64,000 nucleotides of DNA from positions 127,934,522 to 127,998,521 of the forward strand of contig NC_089490.1 in NCBI RefSeq assembly GCF_036850765.1. The letters are read 5' to 3'. A model generated the notes under the pieces. That model made no database searches, was not told the origin of the DNA, and saw only the letters and a list, made by a program, of their open reading frames with translations. This DNA comes from Saccopteryx bilineata (lineage: Eukaryota > Chordata > Mammalia > Chiroptera > Emballonuridae). This document shows positions 1 through 11,640 of this stretch, in pieces (position 1 is the first letter of the stretch; every line of letters starts with the position of its first letter). The translations under genes and the position numbers were made by a program.

Positions 1-484
<484 letters not shown>

Positions 485-989
485 TTAGTACATTCAGCGA
501 CTGGGGCGAGGGGCCCCCCAGCATCCAGGGATGTAGAAGGAACCTCCAACACATGCGATTGGTTGGAGGATCATCTCCCAACACCCAGAAATTGAGAGGT
601 TTTTAAAAAAAAAAAACAGGAATTGGAGTTTCCCAATACCACAGGATGTGTAGGACTCAGTCCCCCTGGGACTGGGAGGGGCTGGCTATTGGCCCTATTG
701 GCCCTAATGCCTCAAATTCATTAAGTCTCCTCATCCTCCATTAGAAGCCCTAGACCGCCTACCTGTCCATTATCTCTGATATCCAATGACTATCTAAATT
801 TTCTTCTTACCAGCTAACTACTAAATATTTATACACTGTCATTCCCCATCCTCCCACATGGGCATCCAAACCCTCACCCTCTCTTCTGAGTAAGGTAAGC
901 CCCACCTCCACCCCCCACCTCCCTCCACACACACTGGGCCCCATTCACTAAATTTGTTTCCATTCCCCAAGCAAGCTTGGCTCTTGCTC

Positions 990-1200
990 TCCTTTGGATG
1001 TTGGCCTGCACTTTGTTCTGCCTAGGTCATGCCTCAGCTGATAGGTCTCTTCTGGAAGGCCCTCCCTGACTCCATCCTTATCTATTCCCACAGCTCTGCC
1101 CTTTTTTACTATCTCCCCCATTAGACTGTAAGGTTTATCTGTTGTCCCCATAACAACTAGTTCACAAGTATTCAGTAAAGATTTCTTTAATCAGTGTGTG
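990..1200 (+). repeat. L2 LINE 3' fragment (ancient)
   Basis: The text 'ggaaggccctccctgactcc' followed by 'agactgtaaggtttatctg' and an ending like 'cacaagtattcagtaaa' is the usual order of an L2 3' end in forward orientation. It is strongly diverged and lies between TMDD1 and the end of the FIGNL2 transcript. The rest of 383-2360 shows no gene. Confidence 0.6.
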
Positions 1201-1230
1201 AATTCTTAACTTTTAAGTCAGGTGTGCCCC

Positions 1231-1441
1231 GGCCTGACCTGTGGTGGTGCAGTGGATCAAGCATCGACCTGGAATGCTGAGGTCGCTGGTTCAAAACCCT
1301 GGGCCTGTGTGGTCAAGGCACATATGGGAGTTGATGCTTCCTGCTCCTCCCACTTCTCTCTCTTTTTGTCTGTCTTCTCTAAAATGAATAAATAAATAAA
1401 AATAATTTTTTTAAAAGTTTTTAAAAATAATAAATAAAAAT
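1231..1441 (+). mobile_element. SINE-C (short tRNA-derived bat SINE) with TSD
   Basis: The head 'cctgacctgtggtggtgcag' and the sequence 'tcgctggttcaaaaccctg' (B-box-like) are followed by a pyrimidine-rich stretch and an A-rich tail of AAAT repeats. It is flanked by a 16-bp imperfect duplication, AAGTCAGGTGTGCCCC at 1215-1230 and AAATCAGTTGTGCCCC at 1442-1457 (14 of 16 match). Confidence 0.85.
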
Positions 1442-1769
1442 AAATCAGTTGTGCCCCCCCCCCATCACCCACCCACTCAAACACACACCAGATTCATCGT
1501 GGAGTCTCAACTCTTCACAGGGCATGGGAGGTCCTTATGGTGCAGTGGTTCTGTCCCAGCAGACTCCTCCAGTCTCACTTCCCCCCACTCACCCTCACTT
1601 CATGCTCTTATAACAAATTATGACACAGTCACCAGCCTCCATAGCTCTGCCCACTTGTATCCCCTCCTGTCCATTTTTGTGACACCCCACCACCCCCATC
1701 GTGGGTCAGAATCTTTTCTGGACATTCTTTAGACTGTGTATCCTACATCAAGACACTTATCTGGAAATT

Positions 1770-2020
1770 AACTAGTTCAAGGATTTATTCAGTGTCTTCT
1801 ATGAACCAAATATTGTGCCAAATGTGAGAACAAAATTTTGATAAGGTTCCTCCTCCTTAAGCAGCTTTATGCTGCTGTATTTTCAAACGATCTCTTTTTG
1901 AGCTTTCCCCACCCTGCACTGCGGGCTCTCCAGAACAATAGCTGTGCCTAATCATGTCTATATACTCAGTGCCACGCAGTGTTTGCACAAAACAGGTGTA
2001 CAATATACCACCTAGAGTGC
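1770..2020 (+). repeat. MIR/L2-like ancient fragments
   Basis: The piece 'tttattcagtgtcttctatg' and the later 'ctcagtgccacgcagtgttt' resemble the conserved cores of L2/MIR elements (end in 'gtgcctggcacatagtaggt' in consensus). It is highly diverged, so family and strand are tentative. Confidence 0.4.
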
Positions 2021-2369
2021 AAGGGGGGTATGGACCTCCAAAGCTGGAGAGAGTTGGTGTTACGGACCCTGGGACAACACCCGGGAGCCCCCATCTCCAG
2101 GCACACTCTAAGAACTCAGAACTGCATGAGGGCCTTCCCTTTCCAGGGCCATTTCAGAGCCTGAGAGTGTGGCTTTTCACCTAGTAGTCTCAGGGCCCAA
2201 TGCCCAGTGAGCAACTCCTGTGGCAGACTGAATAAGAGAGGTTCCATGATAATGTTTTGCTCAAGTAACAGAAACACCCACCGAGCCACACCAATGGTAT
2301 CCACAGACCGGGATGCTCAGGTTTTCCCCAGAGGGCTCCCCACATCCTGCTGCCCCCAAGAAATTCTCT

Positions 2370-4902
2370 GGAAATCACATGTCATCGCTTTAATACTGTG
2401 TAGTACTTTCTTTTAAAATACAGTCTCTTCTGAGGTAGACAGACCACAACGGCAGAGCATCGTCAGACAGGAGATAAATACATCCATGTACAACACGCAG
2501 CAAAATGAGGTAGAAATGGTTACAACTGGAGGAGAAGACCCTAACCTCAATCTGGATAGAGGAAGGAGAGGGCCAGCTTGCTGAGTCTGTGCTCCCCCAA
2601 CCTTTGACCCTGGATTCTTTGGTATGCCTCCCCCATTGCCAGAGCTGTACACACCCTTTCCCCACCTGCCCCAGCGCCCATGAGGTAGGTGCTAGTAGAC
2701 TGGGGATGTCTCCTTGTGCAAAGTTTCCCAAGGCCAGTAGAAGAGGTGTTGGGGGACTGGGTCTCAATCAGTGAGATTGCCCCCAAACCCCAGACCTGCC
2801 TGCCTCCTGAAGGGAAGGTAATCCCAAATCCCCACTTCTCTGATGCCCTCCCACCCCCCCATATACATACACACACCTGAGAGAACCTCCTCGTTCCTCT
2901 GCTCCTTCTATGGGTCTTTTACAGCCAACACCCTACAGCCTATCCCACTGCTTCTGAGGCACCAAAGTCCCGCAAACAGCTCCAAGGAGAGGAGGGCCAG
3001 AAAAAAAGACCAAAGATGAAAAGGGGACAAACACAGAACAGCTTTCCTATTCACACTGCCAGGCCAGTACAGGCCCTCAGCACCTTGGCACCTGAAATGT
3101 TCCCCCAGACACCCTTCCAGCTGGGAGTGGGAGGTGGTCCAGAGACTGTAGCAGCTGTAAGGGCAGGCAGGGAACAGGAAGGGAGAACTAGGATGGGAGA
3201 AAAAAAAGCTAGAGGTGAGGGTTTGTTCCCTCAAACTTTGGACCAAAAATCAGAGTTGTAAAATGGGTTCCCTGAGGGAGAAGGGGCAAACTGCTGAAGC
3301 CCCATCAAGGGAAATGGGTGGGAAGGCGAGGAATATGGTTCTCAGAAGGAAGCCCACCAAGCCTCGGCTTCTGGTAGGAAGTGTGGGTGGAATGAGAATA
3401 AACCCCTAATATGAGGGAAAAACAGCCTGCCCATCCCCTTCTCCCTCTCAAGACCTAAATCCCTAGGAGAAGAAGAACACTTCCCCACAAAACTTCTTCT
3501 GTTCCCCACAGAAGCTCGCCCCTCCTCAGAGCTTTCTAGCAGACAGGAAGGCTGAGTCTGTAGTCAGTTTTGTGCCCAACCAGACTCGTGGCCATACTGT
3601 CTTTCCTCCAGAAGGAATCCTTTGGGCCTAAGTTATAGAACACCTCTGCCTGGGCAACGAATAGGTGTGATGACCTTCCCATTTGGACCCTCTCAGACTA
3701 CTTTCTAGGTCTGGGGCAGGAGGTGGGCAAGGGCATCCCAAGACTGGTTAACCCTTCATAGAAAATACTAATCTGAGAGCGAGCAGTTGGAAGGGCAGCA
3801 GAAAGGAAGCAAAACCTACTGCTCTCAAAATCTCACAACCCACTCCCTAACACCCCTGCCTACGACCTTGGACTGGAGAGGGAAGCTCTACAAATACATT
3901 CTGCTTCTGTCCCAGGAAGAGCAGGGGTCTAAGTGTCCATCTGGGTCCTCCTCTCCTCTTCCTCACAAGTTGCACTTTCTTAGTCTTTGGGGGAAATATG
4001 CTCCCCTGGAGGGCTAGGGTGGCTGGTGGGGAACACACAGGAGAGTAGTCAAAGTCTAACATTCTTTCTTAGCTCAGTTTCTTCCTGAGTTGTCAAAAGA
4101 AAAAGAAAAATAGCAAGTTCTACACATCTTACAAAAATAAGAGGCCTAAATATTAAACACGCTACATTTCTGAGATTTCCCCCTCAAAAACAAATAAACA
4201 ATAACAACAAAACCCTTCTTTGGGTATTTTTTGCTTGAACCCTCCACCCCAGACCCAAGGTTGCAGCTGGGTGAGGGATAATGGGGTGGGAGGGAACTCC
4301 CTACCCCCTCCTCATCAGCCTCTGGACCTCCAGATCTCCTGCAAAGGGACACTGCAGTCTTTAAATGAGAGGGCCAGAAGGGAAGGAGAAGGACCAAGAG
4401 ACACAGAGGCTAGAGAGCAAGGGATGGAGACAGAAGCAGAGGGTGATAGATGGAAACAGGGGAGAGTAGCAAAAGAGAAACAAGGCCAGGATGGGGGCGG
4501 AGGAGTAGCGACTAGGAGAGAAAACTAGGTGCATGCAAAGAAAGGGGGAGACTGGGGAGGAGGGAGCAATTCAGATAGCGAGGAGACAAAAGGACTGGTG
4601 GCGAGAGAGCAGGAGTCCTTAGGTCCCGGGTGTCAGCCCATCCTGGGTCTGTTCATCCAAGGAGCGGAAATGGCGAGCTTCCCGTCCACAATAAATAGAA
4701 AAAACCTGAGAATACAGCGCATATGGCATCTATCTGCCTAGCAGAAGCATTTTCCTTCCCATGAAAAGAAATATCCACCAACAGTCCCCTCCCTTCTCCC
4801 TCTCCACATTCATCACTCGGCTCTCCCAGACTAGTGAGTTCAAGACGTCCCTCCCAGGGCCGGGGAGGGAGGGCAGCGGCTCCCGCGGCTGCCGGCGCGC
4901 CG
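2370..4902 (-). other. FIGNL2: Putative FIGNL2 3' UTR with ATTAAA polyadenylation signal
   Basis: This 2.5-kb stretch directly follows the FIGNL2 stop codon and contains no recognisable interspersed repeat, unlike the DNA on its left. On the minus strand an ATTAAA hexamer lies at 2394-2389, preceded by an AT-rich run with 'gtatttta' and 'tgtatttatc', so cleavage would fall near 2360-2378. A long 3' UTR fits my memory of mammalian FIGNL2. The exact end needs 3' RNA evidence. A purine-rich plus-strand tract at about 4360-4620 lies inside it. Confidence 0.5.
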
Positions 4903-6837
4903 TCAGTGTCCGAAGCCGTACATTTTGTCCCACTCCACGTACGAGTCCAGGTCCTTGGCGGAGGTCCGGGGGCTCACCTTGGCCAGTGCCGCCTCCAAGT
5001 CCTTGAAGGAGAGGGGGCGCTGCAGCCCCGGGAGACCCGCCCCGGCCGCTGCCCGCTGGCACAGCTGCTCCAGCTCGCCCCCGGAGAAGCCCTGGGTGCC
5101 CTGCACCAGAGCTGCCAGCTCCCGCTCGCTCATCACGGAGCCCTGCTGGGCCAGCGCCCGCTGCAGGATCTGTCCGCGAGCGGGGCCGTCGGGCAGCACC
5201 ACATAGAAGCGGAGAGCGAAGCGCTGGCGGGTCGCCTCGTCCAGAGCCGCGGGCCGCGAGGTGGTGCCCACTACTAGCACCCCACTGGCCCCCGCGCCGC
5301 AGCCGCCGTCCAGGCACGCCAGCAGTGGCGCCTGCAGCGCGCCGGTGGCCACGGCGCCGTCTTCCCGGGTGGGCAGGAGCGCGTCCAGCTCGCTGATGAG
5401 GAGCACCGCAGGCGGGCGACAGCGCGCAGCCGCGAAGGCGGCCTGGAGCAGACGCGCGCCCTCCGCAGCGCCCGCGGCCAGCGCGGCGCCGCGCAGGCGC
5501 AGCAGCGTGGCGCCCAGCTGCGTGGCCAGGCAGCGGCCCAGCAGCGTCTTGCCGGCCCCTCGAGGCCCGAAGAGCAGCACGGCCCGCGGCGGGCGCGCAC
5601 TGCTGGGGTAGGGAGGCTGCCTCAGCAGGGGCCACAGCAGCTCCTCTTCCAGCGCCACCTTCAGCGGGCCCTGGCCCGCCACGTCCGCCCACTGCACCGG
5701 GGGCCCGCAGTCCAGCACCTCGCCGGTCACCTGCTCCAGGGCCCCCGAGTCCACCCCTTTGGGAGGCTCCTCCGACAGCACGGCGAAGCCTCCGCGGGGA
5801 CCCGGCGCCGGGCTGCGCTCCGCAAACTTCTCAAAGGACTCGAGCTGTGGGCCGTAGAGCGGGGAGCCCAGGACCCTGAGCGGCACGCCGCCGGCGTACT
5901 TGCCCGACGCCTCCGCCACTGCCCGCGGCTTCGCCCGGAGCCCGTTGTCCGCGGAGGGGCAGGCGGCGCCGTCGGCGGCCGGGGTCTTAGCGGGCTCGTA
6001 GACGTACTTGCGGTACCGGCCCTCTGCGCCCTCGTCCGCAGCCTTGCGCTTCAGCGACACCCCGGCCTCCGCGCCCTGCGCAGCCGCCTGGAAGCCGTAG
6101 GAGGCGGGCGCCGGCCGGGGCGTGGGCGCCGCCAGGCCCGAGGGCAGGTAGGGAGTGGGCGGCGGGGCCGGGGCCGGTGGCAGAGCTCCGTAGCCGGGCT
6201 GCGCCGCGTAGCCCCCCGCAGGGTAGTTGTACAGAGGCCCCGAGGGGCCGTAGCCGGGCGCAGACGGCGGCTGCAGCAGCGCGGCCGGAGGCGGCGGGGG
6301 CAGCGCGGGTCCGGTTTGCGGGCAGTAACTCGGAGCCAGGTACCCGCCGCCGTAGCCCGCTGTATACTCGGGAGTCGCCGACGGGCCTCCGCACGCATTG
6401 CCGGCGTAGAGGGGTTCAGGCAGGTTCCCGGCTAAAACCGGGGAGCTCCCGAGGCCCCCGGAGCCGCCCCCACTGCCCGACTTGGTTCCCGGGAGGCTTT
6501 CGTGGAGTGTGGCCAGGGGGTAGTGTGACTCTGGCCCTAGCCAAGACTCCGGGTCCCCCTTGGCTCCGTTGAGGAAGGCGGCATCGCCATAGCCGCCCAG
6601 GGTGGGGCGCTCGTAGGGCGAGTCCAGAACCCCGGAGTATTTCTCTGCGTAACGCTTGAGTAGGTTGGAGGCAGTGAGGGCAGAGATGTCGTCGTGTGCC
6701 CAAGCATAGTGGCAGCGCTGGCGACCCCCAGGGGGCAGCTCCAATTTGTGGGCTGGCGAAGGGGTGGTGGAGGAGACATCCAGGTGCTGCTCTGGCCACT
6801 GGTTGAGGGGCTGGGCGTGTTCCGGTGTCCAGTGCAT
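4903..6837 (-). CDS. FIGNL2: FIGNL2, fidgetin-like 2 (AAA-type microtubule-severing family protein)
   Basis: A complete single-exon frame of 644 residues, from ATG at 6837-6835 to TGA at 4905-4903. The same frame is open 43 codons further upstream, but a splice acceptor at 6849-6850 cuts that part off, and MHWTPEHAQ is the conserved fidgetin-family N-terminus. Residues about 40-75 (DDISALTASNLLKRYAEKYS) are also family-typical. Residues about 120-265 are rich in Gly, Pro, Tyr and Ala and look disordered; KRK near 263 may be a nuclear signal. The AAA domain follows: Walker A GPRGAGKT at 424-431, Walker B-like LLISELDAL at 479-487, sensor-1 region VVGTTSRP at 522-529, Arg-finger region DEATRQRF at 533-540, and the C-terminal VPS4-type helix with EWDKMYG. 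Fidgetins are hexameric AAA proteins that cut or trim microtubules; FIGNL2 is described as acting at the cell cortex in cell migration. The Walker B Asp and sensor-1 Asn are missing here (see findings). The exon is very GC- and CpG-rich. Confidence 0.96.
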   Translation of the reverse strand: MHWTPEHAQPLNQWPEQHLDVSSTTPSPAHKLELPPGGRQRCHYAWAHDDISALTASNLLKRYAEKYSGVLDSPYERPTLGGYGDAAFLNGAKGDPESWLGPESHYPLATLHESLPGTKSGSGGGSGGLGSSPVLAGNLPEPLYAGNACGGPSATPEYTAGYGGGYLAPSYCPQTGPALPPPPPAALLQPPSAPGYGPSGPLYNYPAGGYAAQPGYGALPPAPAPPPTPYLPSGLAAPTPRPAPASYGFQAAAQGAEAGVSLKRKAADEGAEGRYRKYVYEPAKTPAADGAACPSADNGLRAKPRAVAEASGKYAGGVPLRVLGSPLYGPQLESFEKFAERSPAPGPRGGFAVLSEEPPKGVDSGALEQVTGEVLDCGPPVQWADVAGQGPLKVALEEELLWPLLRQPPYPSSARPPRAVLLFGPRGAGKTLLGRCLATQLGATLLRLRGAALAAGAAEGARLLQAAFAAARCRPPAVLLISELDALLPTREDGAVATGALQAPLLACLDGGCGAGASGVLVVGTTSRPAALDEATRQRFALRFYVVLPDGPARGQILQRALAQQGSVMSERELAALVQGTQGFSGGELEQLCQRAAAGAGLPGLQRPLSFKDLEAALAKVSPRTSAKDLDSYVEWDKMYGFGH

Positions 6838-6847
6838 CTTCGACAGA

Positions 6848-6863
6848 GCTACAAGAGAGAAGT
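6848..6863 (-). other. FIGNL2: Splice acceptor of the FIGNL2 coding exon
   Basis: Read on the minus strand, a pyrimidine-rich 'tacttctctcttgtag' ends at 6849 and is followed by the exon at 6848, 11 bases before the ATG. The intron therefore lies in the 5' leader and the whole protein is encoded in one exon, as in other mammals to my knowledge. Confidence 0.75.
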
Positions 6864-9460
6864 AGCTAGTGAGGCCCTTCAGAGCCCACAGAGACTGCAG
6901 CTTGGGACATGCTGGTTCTCCAGCACCCACACCCTCCTGGAGTACCTTCTCCAGCACCAAGTACACAATACTGTACTAGATTTGTCCCTCTTGTCCCAAA
7001 ATTAAAGTTATCTGAAAATAGTTCCCCTAGAACAAGAGAGATCTGGAAGGAGCATGTTTGGCCCTAACTTCACCTTATAAGCAATTATTATTTTGTGCTG
7101 GCCACACTAGCCTTGGCCTCTAGGACACATGGCCCTGACTTTTAAACCGAATGTAGTGAAGAGTCAGGCAACTGGTGGGACACCCTAGCCCTGGAAATAG
7201 TCAAGTCCAAGTGGAGCTCATTCAATAACAGCTGTGATACACCCACATGTGCTAGGAAGGTACTAAGAGAGACTAAGGTTGTGTCAAGGTGAGAGGCCTG
7301 CACAGGCTCAGCAGTTTGATAGTGCCAAGTGCTCTGTTCATCTCGGTCTTCCCAGAGACTCCAGGACCCCCTTGGGGCCTGAAGTGAAGGACGCAGGTGT
7401 CTTTGGAAGTGCCTCAACGTCCCTGGGAAATCCCAGAGGCTGACCTAAAAGCATTCACTTCCTTTCCACTTGGTTTCTTTCAGTCTCTGCCTCGTGAAGT
7501 CGGAGCACCTGGTTTCCATACCCAACTCTGCACATGATGGCTGTGTGTGCCCAGGGTACATGTTGCCACTTGCCTCATTCCCAAAAATGTGTTTCACCAA
7601 AATGCAAAAAGGTTATTTAGAATAGAAAAATCATATTCCAGAGAAGATGGGGCAACGTTAGGTCACAGCAGTGCAGTTAGTGTACATCTTAGCTTCCTAG
7701 TAACCCACCTGCGGCTCTCAAAACCTGTCCTAGCATCATACCCCCTCTCATCTACTCCAGGGCTAGCCCCTCCAAAGCTGCTCCTAGCCCTCCCCAGAGG
7801 GACCCTTGTCCCTGGCAGCTCATCCAGCCCACTTGATCTCTACCTTCAATCCCCTTAGATGCCAGCCTTCCACTCTAGGCAATTCTCTTCCATATTACCA
7901 AGGGGCACATGGCCCTCACCTCAGGCAGTCTGTTGTTCAGAGTTAAGAGGTGAGCCTGAACACTAATGATAAGAGGGCAGAATAGAGACAGCAGAGCTAT
8001 GTGTGAGGTCTGTGGGGCCAGATATGCAATTTTCCAGTTCCTATTGAGGGGTCTCCAAAGATCAGAGGCACTACCTGGTATCAGATGGAGTAATTTCCTG
8101 GGACATCAGAAATCACAGGTGGTCTGGTTGCAGGGTCATGTGAGGTAACATCAGTTATACAAATGCAGATACTATTGTTACCAAAAGGCCCCCAAACCTG
8201 TTTGTTTTTCTATTTACTGTTATCTGTGCTTTGGCTCCTTAATATGGATAAAAGAGATTTGAAGTTGATAGCACTTTTCCTGAACATATAAAACCGGGAA
8301 TGATGGCTGTCTGTTTTCATCTTTATCTGCATTTATATCCACTTTGCAGACAGGAGCCTGAGGGTTCATCCACCCCAGCCCTGGATCCCGTCCTGGTCCA
8401 GCCTGGGATCTTTCCTCATTAACTATTCCTCCCAGCTACTGTATCCTGGCTCCCTTCCCATGGCAAGCTTAATTGTTTCCCATCTTGAAAAATACCTCCT
8501 GTACCCTAAGTCCCTCACTAGTTACTAGCCCATCTTTCTTCCCCTTCTCCTTTCATGCATCATTGTCTAAAGGCAATGATCTGGCCTCTGCTAGAGGTCC
8601 TTTAGTGGTCTAACTAGGAAGCAGAGGACCAGGTCAGCCACTTGTCACAAAGCATTTGATCTCAAGACTCCATCTCACCTCTTCCAAGGGAAGAACAAAG
8701 GTCTTGCCAGAATGCCACTGCCCAAGGAGGGCAAGAGGACAGTAGTTTGAGAGGGAGGTAAGGTTGCCAGCTGCACAGAGGCTGAGAGTGCTGGCCCACA
8801 TGAACCTAAGCACACTCCAGCCTTCATGCCTACAACACCCAGACTGTACAGAGATGTGCACAGCAGCAGGCACGTGTGCATATGTCTGTGCGTGTTCATA
8901 CATATAGACTCTGTCTCATCTCTCTGGAGCTTTAAATGCAGTCTCAGTTGGGTGCTTCCTAACATAACCAGCTTCCCCTTTTGCCTTCCTCTCCTCCCCC
9001 TCTCAGAGGGGTTAGGGTAGAGCATACGATCTCCCTGCCCCCACCCAGACCAGTCACAGCCTTCTTGCTCTTACACAGAGACTCAGGGCCCACCAAGAGG
9101 TCTTGCTCATCCTAACATTCAGCCTCCTGCATGAGGGATCTCCCCAGGAGACCCTGACACCCTCCCAAGGTCACAGACTATACTCAAGTCCCCTATATCA
9201 CCTGAACTGGAGATAAGGAAAGTCCCTGGGACTTGGGAAAAAGTGTAAGTTTTGAATCGGGGAGAACTGGGTTTGAATAAAGACTCACGGACCCTGGGAG
9301 GGCAGTCTGTGCACCAGGCCTGACACAGGCTGTGATAGTGTGATTTAGAATAAGAAATATATATTTAGTCTTTGTTCACTCTTCCTGGCTCACAGCTCCC
9401 AAACTCTTGGAATTTCCTAAGCATAGGAGCAATGGGAGCATATCTCCTTCAGTCTGGTCT
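6864..9460. other. FIGNL2 intron, unique sequence
   Basis: I recognise no young repeat and no gene here. The part at about 8160-8340 is AT-rich with 'catataaaac' and 'ctccttaatatggataaaag', and it may be a conserved non-coding piece. Short open frames on both strands show no family resemblance. Confidence 0.4.
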
Positions 9461-9469
9461 CTTGTCCTC

Positions 9470-10094
9470 TCAGTTCCTGAAGTAGCTTCAGAGCTACTTG
9501 TTATTTCTAGCAAGCCCCTTCCAACCACACCTGAGTTTATGTTAATGAGTTGATTTTTGGAAAGCCATGGTTAACCTAGGGATGGGGGCTGGCTGCCAGG
9601 AGAACCGGACAACAGGTGGTTGGAACTTTCAGCCCCACACCACCCCCACCTCCTGGGAAAGAAGAGGTGCTGGAGACTCAGCTCAGTCACCAATGGCCAG
9701 TGACCTATCATGCCTGTGTAATGAGGCCTCCACAAAAAAACAAAAGGATGGGGGTTCAGAGAGGTTCTGGGTTAGGGGACATGTGGAGGTGCTAGAGGGC
9801 GGCTGGTGCTGGGAGGGCATGGGAGCTCTGCACTCTTCCCACACACTTTGCCCTGTGCATCTGCTCTGCCTGGCTGCTCCCGAGTCCTATTCCTGTATAA
9901 TAATATAATAAACTGGTAATCTATCAAGTAAACTGGTTTCCCAAGTTCTGTGAGCCAATCTAACAAATTAATCAGACCCAAGGAGGGGGGCATGAGAACC
10001 TCCAGTTTATGGCCCATTGGTCAGAAGCAAGTAACAGCCCTGATTTGGGATTAGCATCTGAACTGGGCAGCTTTGTAGGACTGAGCCCTTAACC
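9470..10094 (+). repeat. Ancient LTR-like mammalian repeat, left part
   Basis: The run from 'ctgagtttatgttaatgag' through 'tgcctgtgtaatgaggcctcc', 'ataatataataaactggtaa' and 'ctgtgagccaatctaacaa' follows a long mammalian repeat I know from other genomes but cannot name with certainty (LTR-like, with an internal AATAAA). It breaks off at 'gagcccttaacc' (10094), where a DNA transposon is inserted, and resumes at 10899. Confidence 0.6.
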
Positions 10095-10890
10095 CAGTGG
10101 TTCTGGTGCGCCCTATGGGATTCCAGAGAAATATGTGCCTGTTGGGGACCAAAAAACCAACAAAGTTTTTGGAGTTTAGATTTTTGGGGGACAGAGGAAT
10201 GGAGAATTGGCTGTAAACTGACAGTCTGCTCAACCCCCCTCCTCACTTGCCTGATTAGGTTGCAAAAGGCTGTTAAGCTGTGGTGCTGGATTGTTTACAC
10301 TACCCCCCATGTTCCCCGGAAAGACTGGAGGCAAGTTTCTTCTATCCTTTGTTTGGTGTAAAATTAATATGATGTGTATGGTGGGGTTTTTTGCACTCAA
10401 CACAAGAGTAAAAGGAGAGGAATTCTTCAATGTATTGACAAGGAAATGAGAGTTTGCCTTTCAAATATATGTCCAAACATTGAAGAAATTGCTAGGACAC
10501 ATCAGGCTCATGTTCTTCATAAACACAAGAATGAAAAAACACATTTGCACTGGGGCCTGCCGAATTTACTAAATCTTACTAAAATTGTATATATATAAAA
10601 AGATAACTTCTTTGTCATTTTTAAATTTTTTTAACCCCTCTTTTTTACGAATTCTAAAAAGCATAACAAAAAATGTAACATAAAAAATTTTTTAATGTCA
10701 GAATAAATTTAATTCTGTTGTATTTATTTCATTTAATTACCATAAAAGCACGCTTGGACTTTATTTTTTTCTTTAATATTTGACTTAATTATTGTAACAT
10801 ATTTCTCAGAAATTTGTATATATATAGTGCACCTACAATTTTTGTAGGATTTTAAGTGCGCCCCGACTTCAAAAACCTTGAGAACCACTG
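10095..10890 (+). mobile_element. hAT-superfamily DNA transposon (internally deleted) with 8-bp TSD
   Basis: The ends are inverted: CAGTGGTTCT at 10095 and AGAACCACTG ending at 10890. The flanks CCTTAACC (10087-10094) and CCTCAACC (10891-10898) are an 8-bp duplication with one mismatch, as expected for hAT elements. At 796 bp it is too short for a full transposase, and only a C-terminal remnant is seen. Its right half is AT-rich. Confidence 0.85.
10420..10525 (+). pseudogene. hAT transposase C-terminal remnant
   Basis: A short frame contains MRVCLSNICPNIEEIARTHQ followed by an AHVLH-like end. This matches the conserved extreme C-terminus of hAT/Charlie transposases and their domesticated ZBED/EPM2AIP1-type relatives ('EMR..LS...P.I..I...QAH.SH'). 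No start region, zinc finger or catalytic core is present, so it cannot encode an active enzyme. Confidence 0.65.
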
Positions 10891-10898
10891 CCTCAACC

Positions 10899-11005
10899 TA
10901 TGAGATCTGATGCTATCTCCAGGTAAGTAGTGTGAGAATTTAGCAGAATTTGTAGGAATTGACTGGTGTAGAAAACCCACACATCTGGTGTCAGTAGTGG
11001 AGCAG
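10899..11005 (+). repeat. Ancient LTR-like repeat, right part
   Basis: The sequence 'tatgagatctgatgctatct' and 'cccacacatctggtgtcag' continues the element interrupted at 10094. In intact copies 'gcccttaacctgtgggatct' is contiguous. This gives the relative age: the LTR-like repeat is older than the hAT insertion. Confidence 0.6.
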
Positions 11006-11464
11006 TGTAGTGTGAAAGTGAAGGAACTGTTTTTCCCTCACATACTCCTCCATTCCTACACTGGAACCCCAGGGCAGCAAACACCCTGAGCTGTCACTGT
11101 GCCCAAGGGCAAGACACCTAATCTCTATGCTTCACTTTCTTCAGTTGCCAAGTGAAATGGCTGGTGTAGATGGTGGATCTTAAACTTTTCTCTCACTAGG
11201 AACCCCTTAAGTTTTATACATGATGCAGTGGTAAGGGACCCCAACCATGCAGTATCAATACCCCACTCCAACTCCTTAAAGAGGCCCCACTCCTTCCCCA
11301 TTTTACAGAAATTCTATGATTCAGAATTGCATTACCCATGGGGAGGGAGAGAGTTGGACCAAATAGGGCTAGGGGCAGGGCAGAGAAGGAGGGGCAGCTG
11401 CGTTGCAGCTCCAGGCCTGTGTGAAGGGGCTGATGCAGCCTCCTCTTGGTGCAGGTCCCCAGGG

Positions 11465-11640
11465 CTCCATTATCTCAGCCTGGGACAAAAGAGCTGGAGT
11501 AGAGAATCCCATTGTTGGCCCTCATATGGAAATCTCATTAATCTATTCACCAGAGCTCCCACAGGCCTTTTATCCCAGGCTTTTTATCTACTGCTCACAA
11601 CTGTTGCCCCACGGGGGTCTCTGGCAGCCTGGCAGACCTA
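11465..11640. promoter_or_regulatory. Candidate conserved non-coding element in the FIGNL2 intron
   Basis: This is unique, repeat-free and motif-rich sequence: 'cccattgttggcc' (SOX-like), 'aatctcattaatc' (homeodomain-like) and two 'ttttatc' motifs (CDX/GATA-like) within 110 bp. Calling it an enhancer is inference; only cross-species alignment would show constraint. Confidence 0.25.

Noticed and set aside
4730..6572. Long open frames on both strands inside the FIGNL2 exon (up to 320 codons)
   Set aside because: They overlap the clear FIGNL2 frame in extremely GC-rich DNA where stop codons are rare, and have low-complexity Ala/Gly/Arg/Pro composition without family resemblance.
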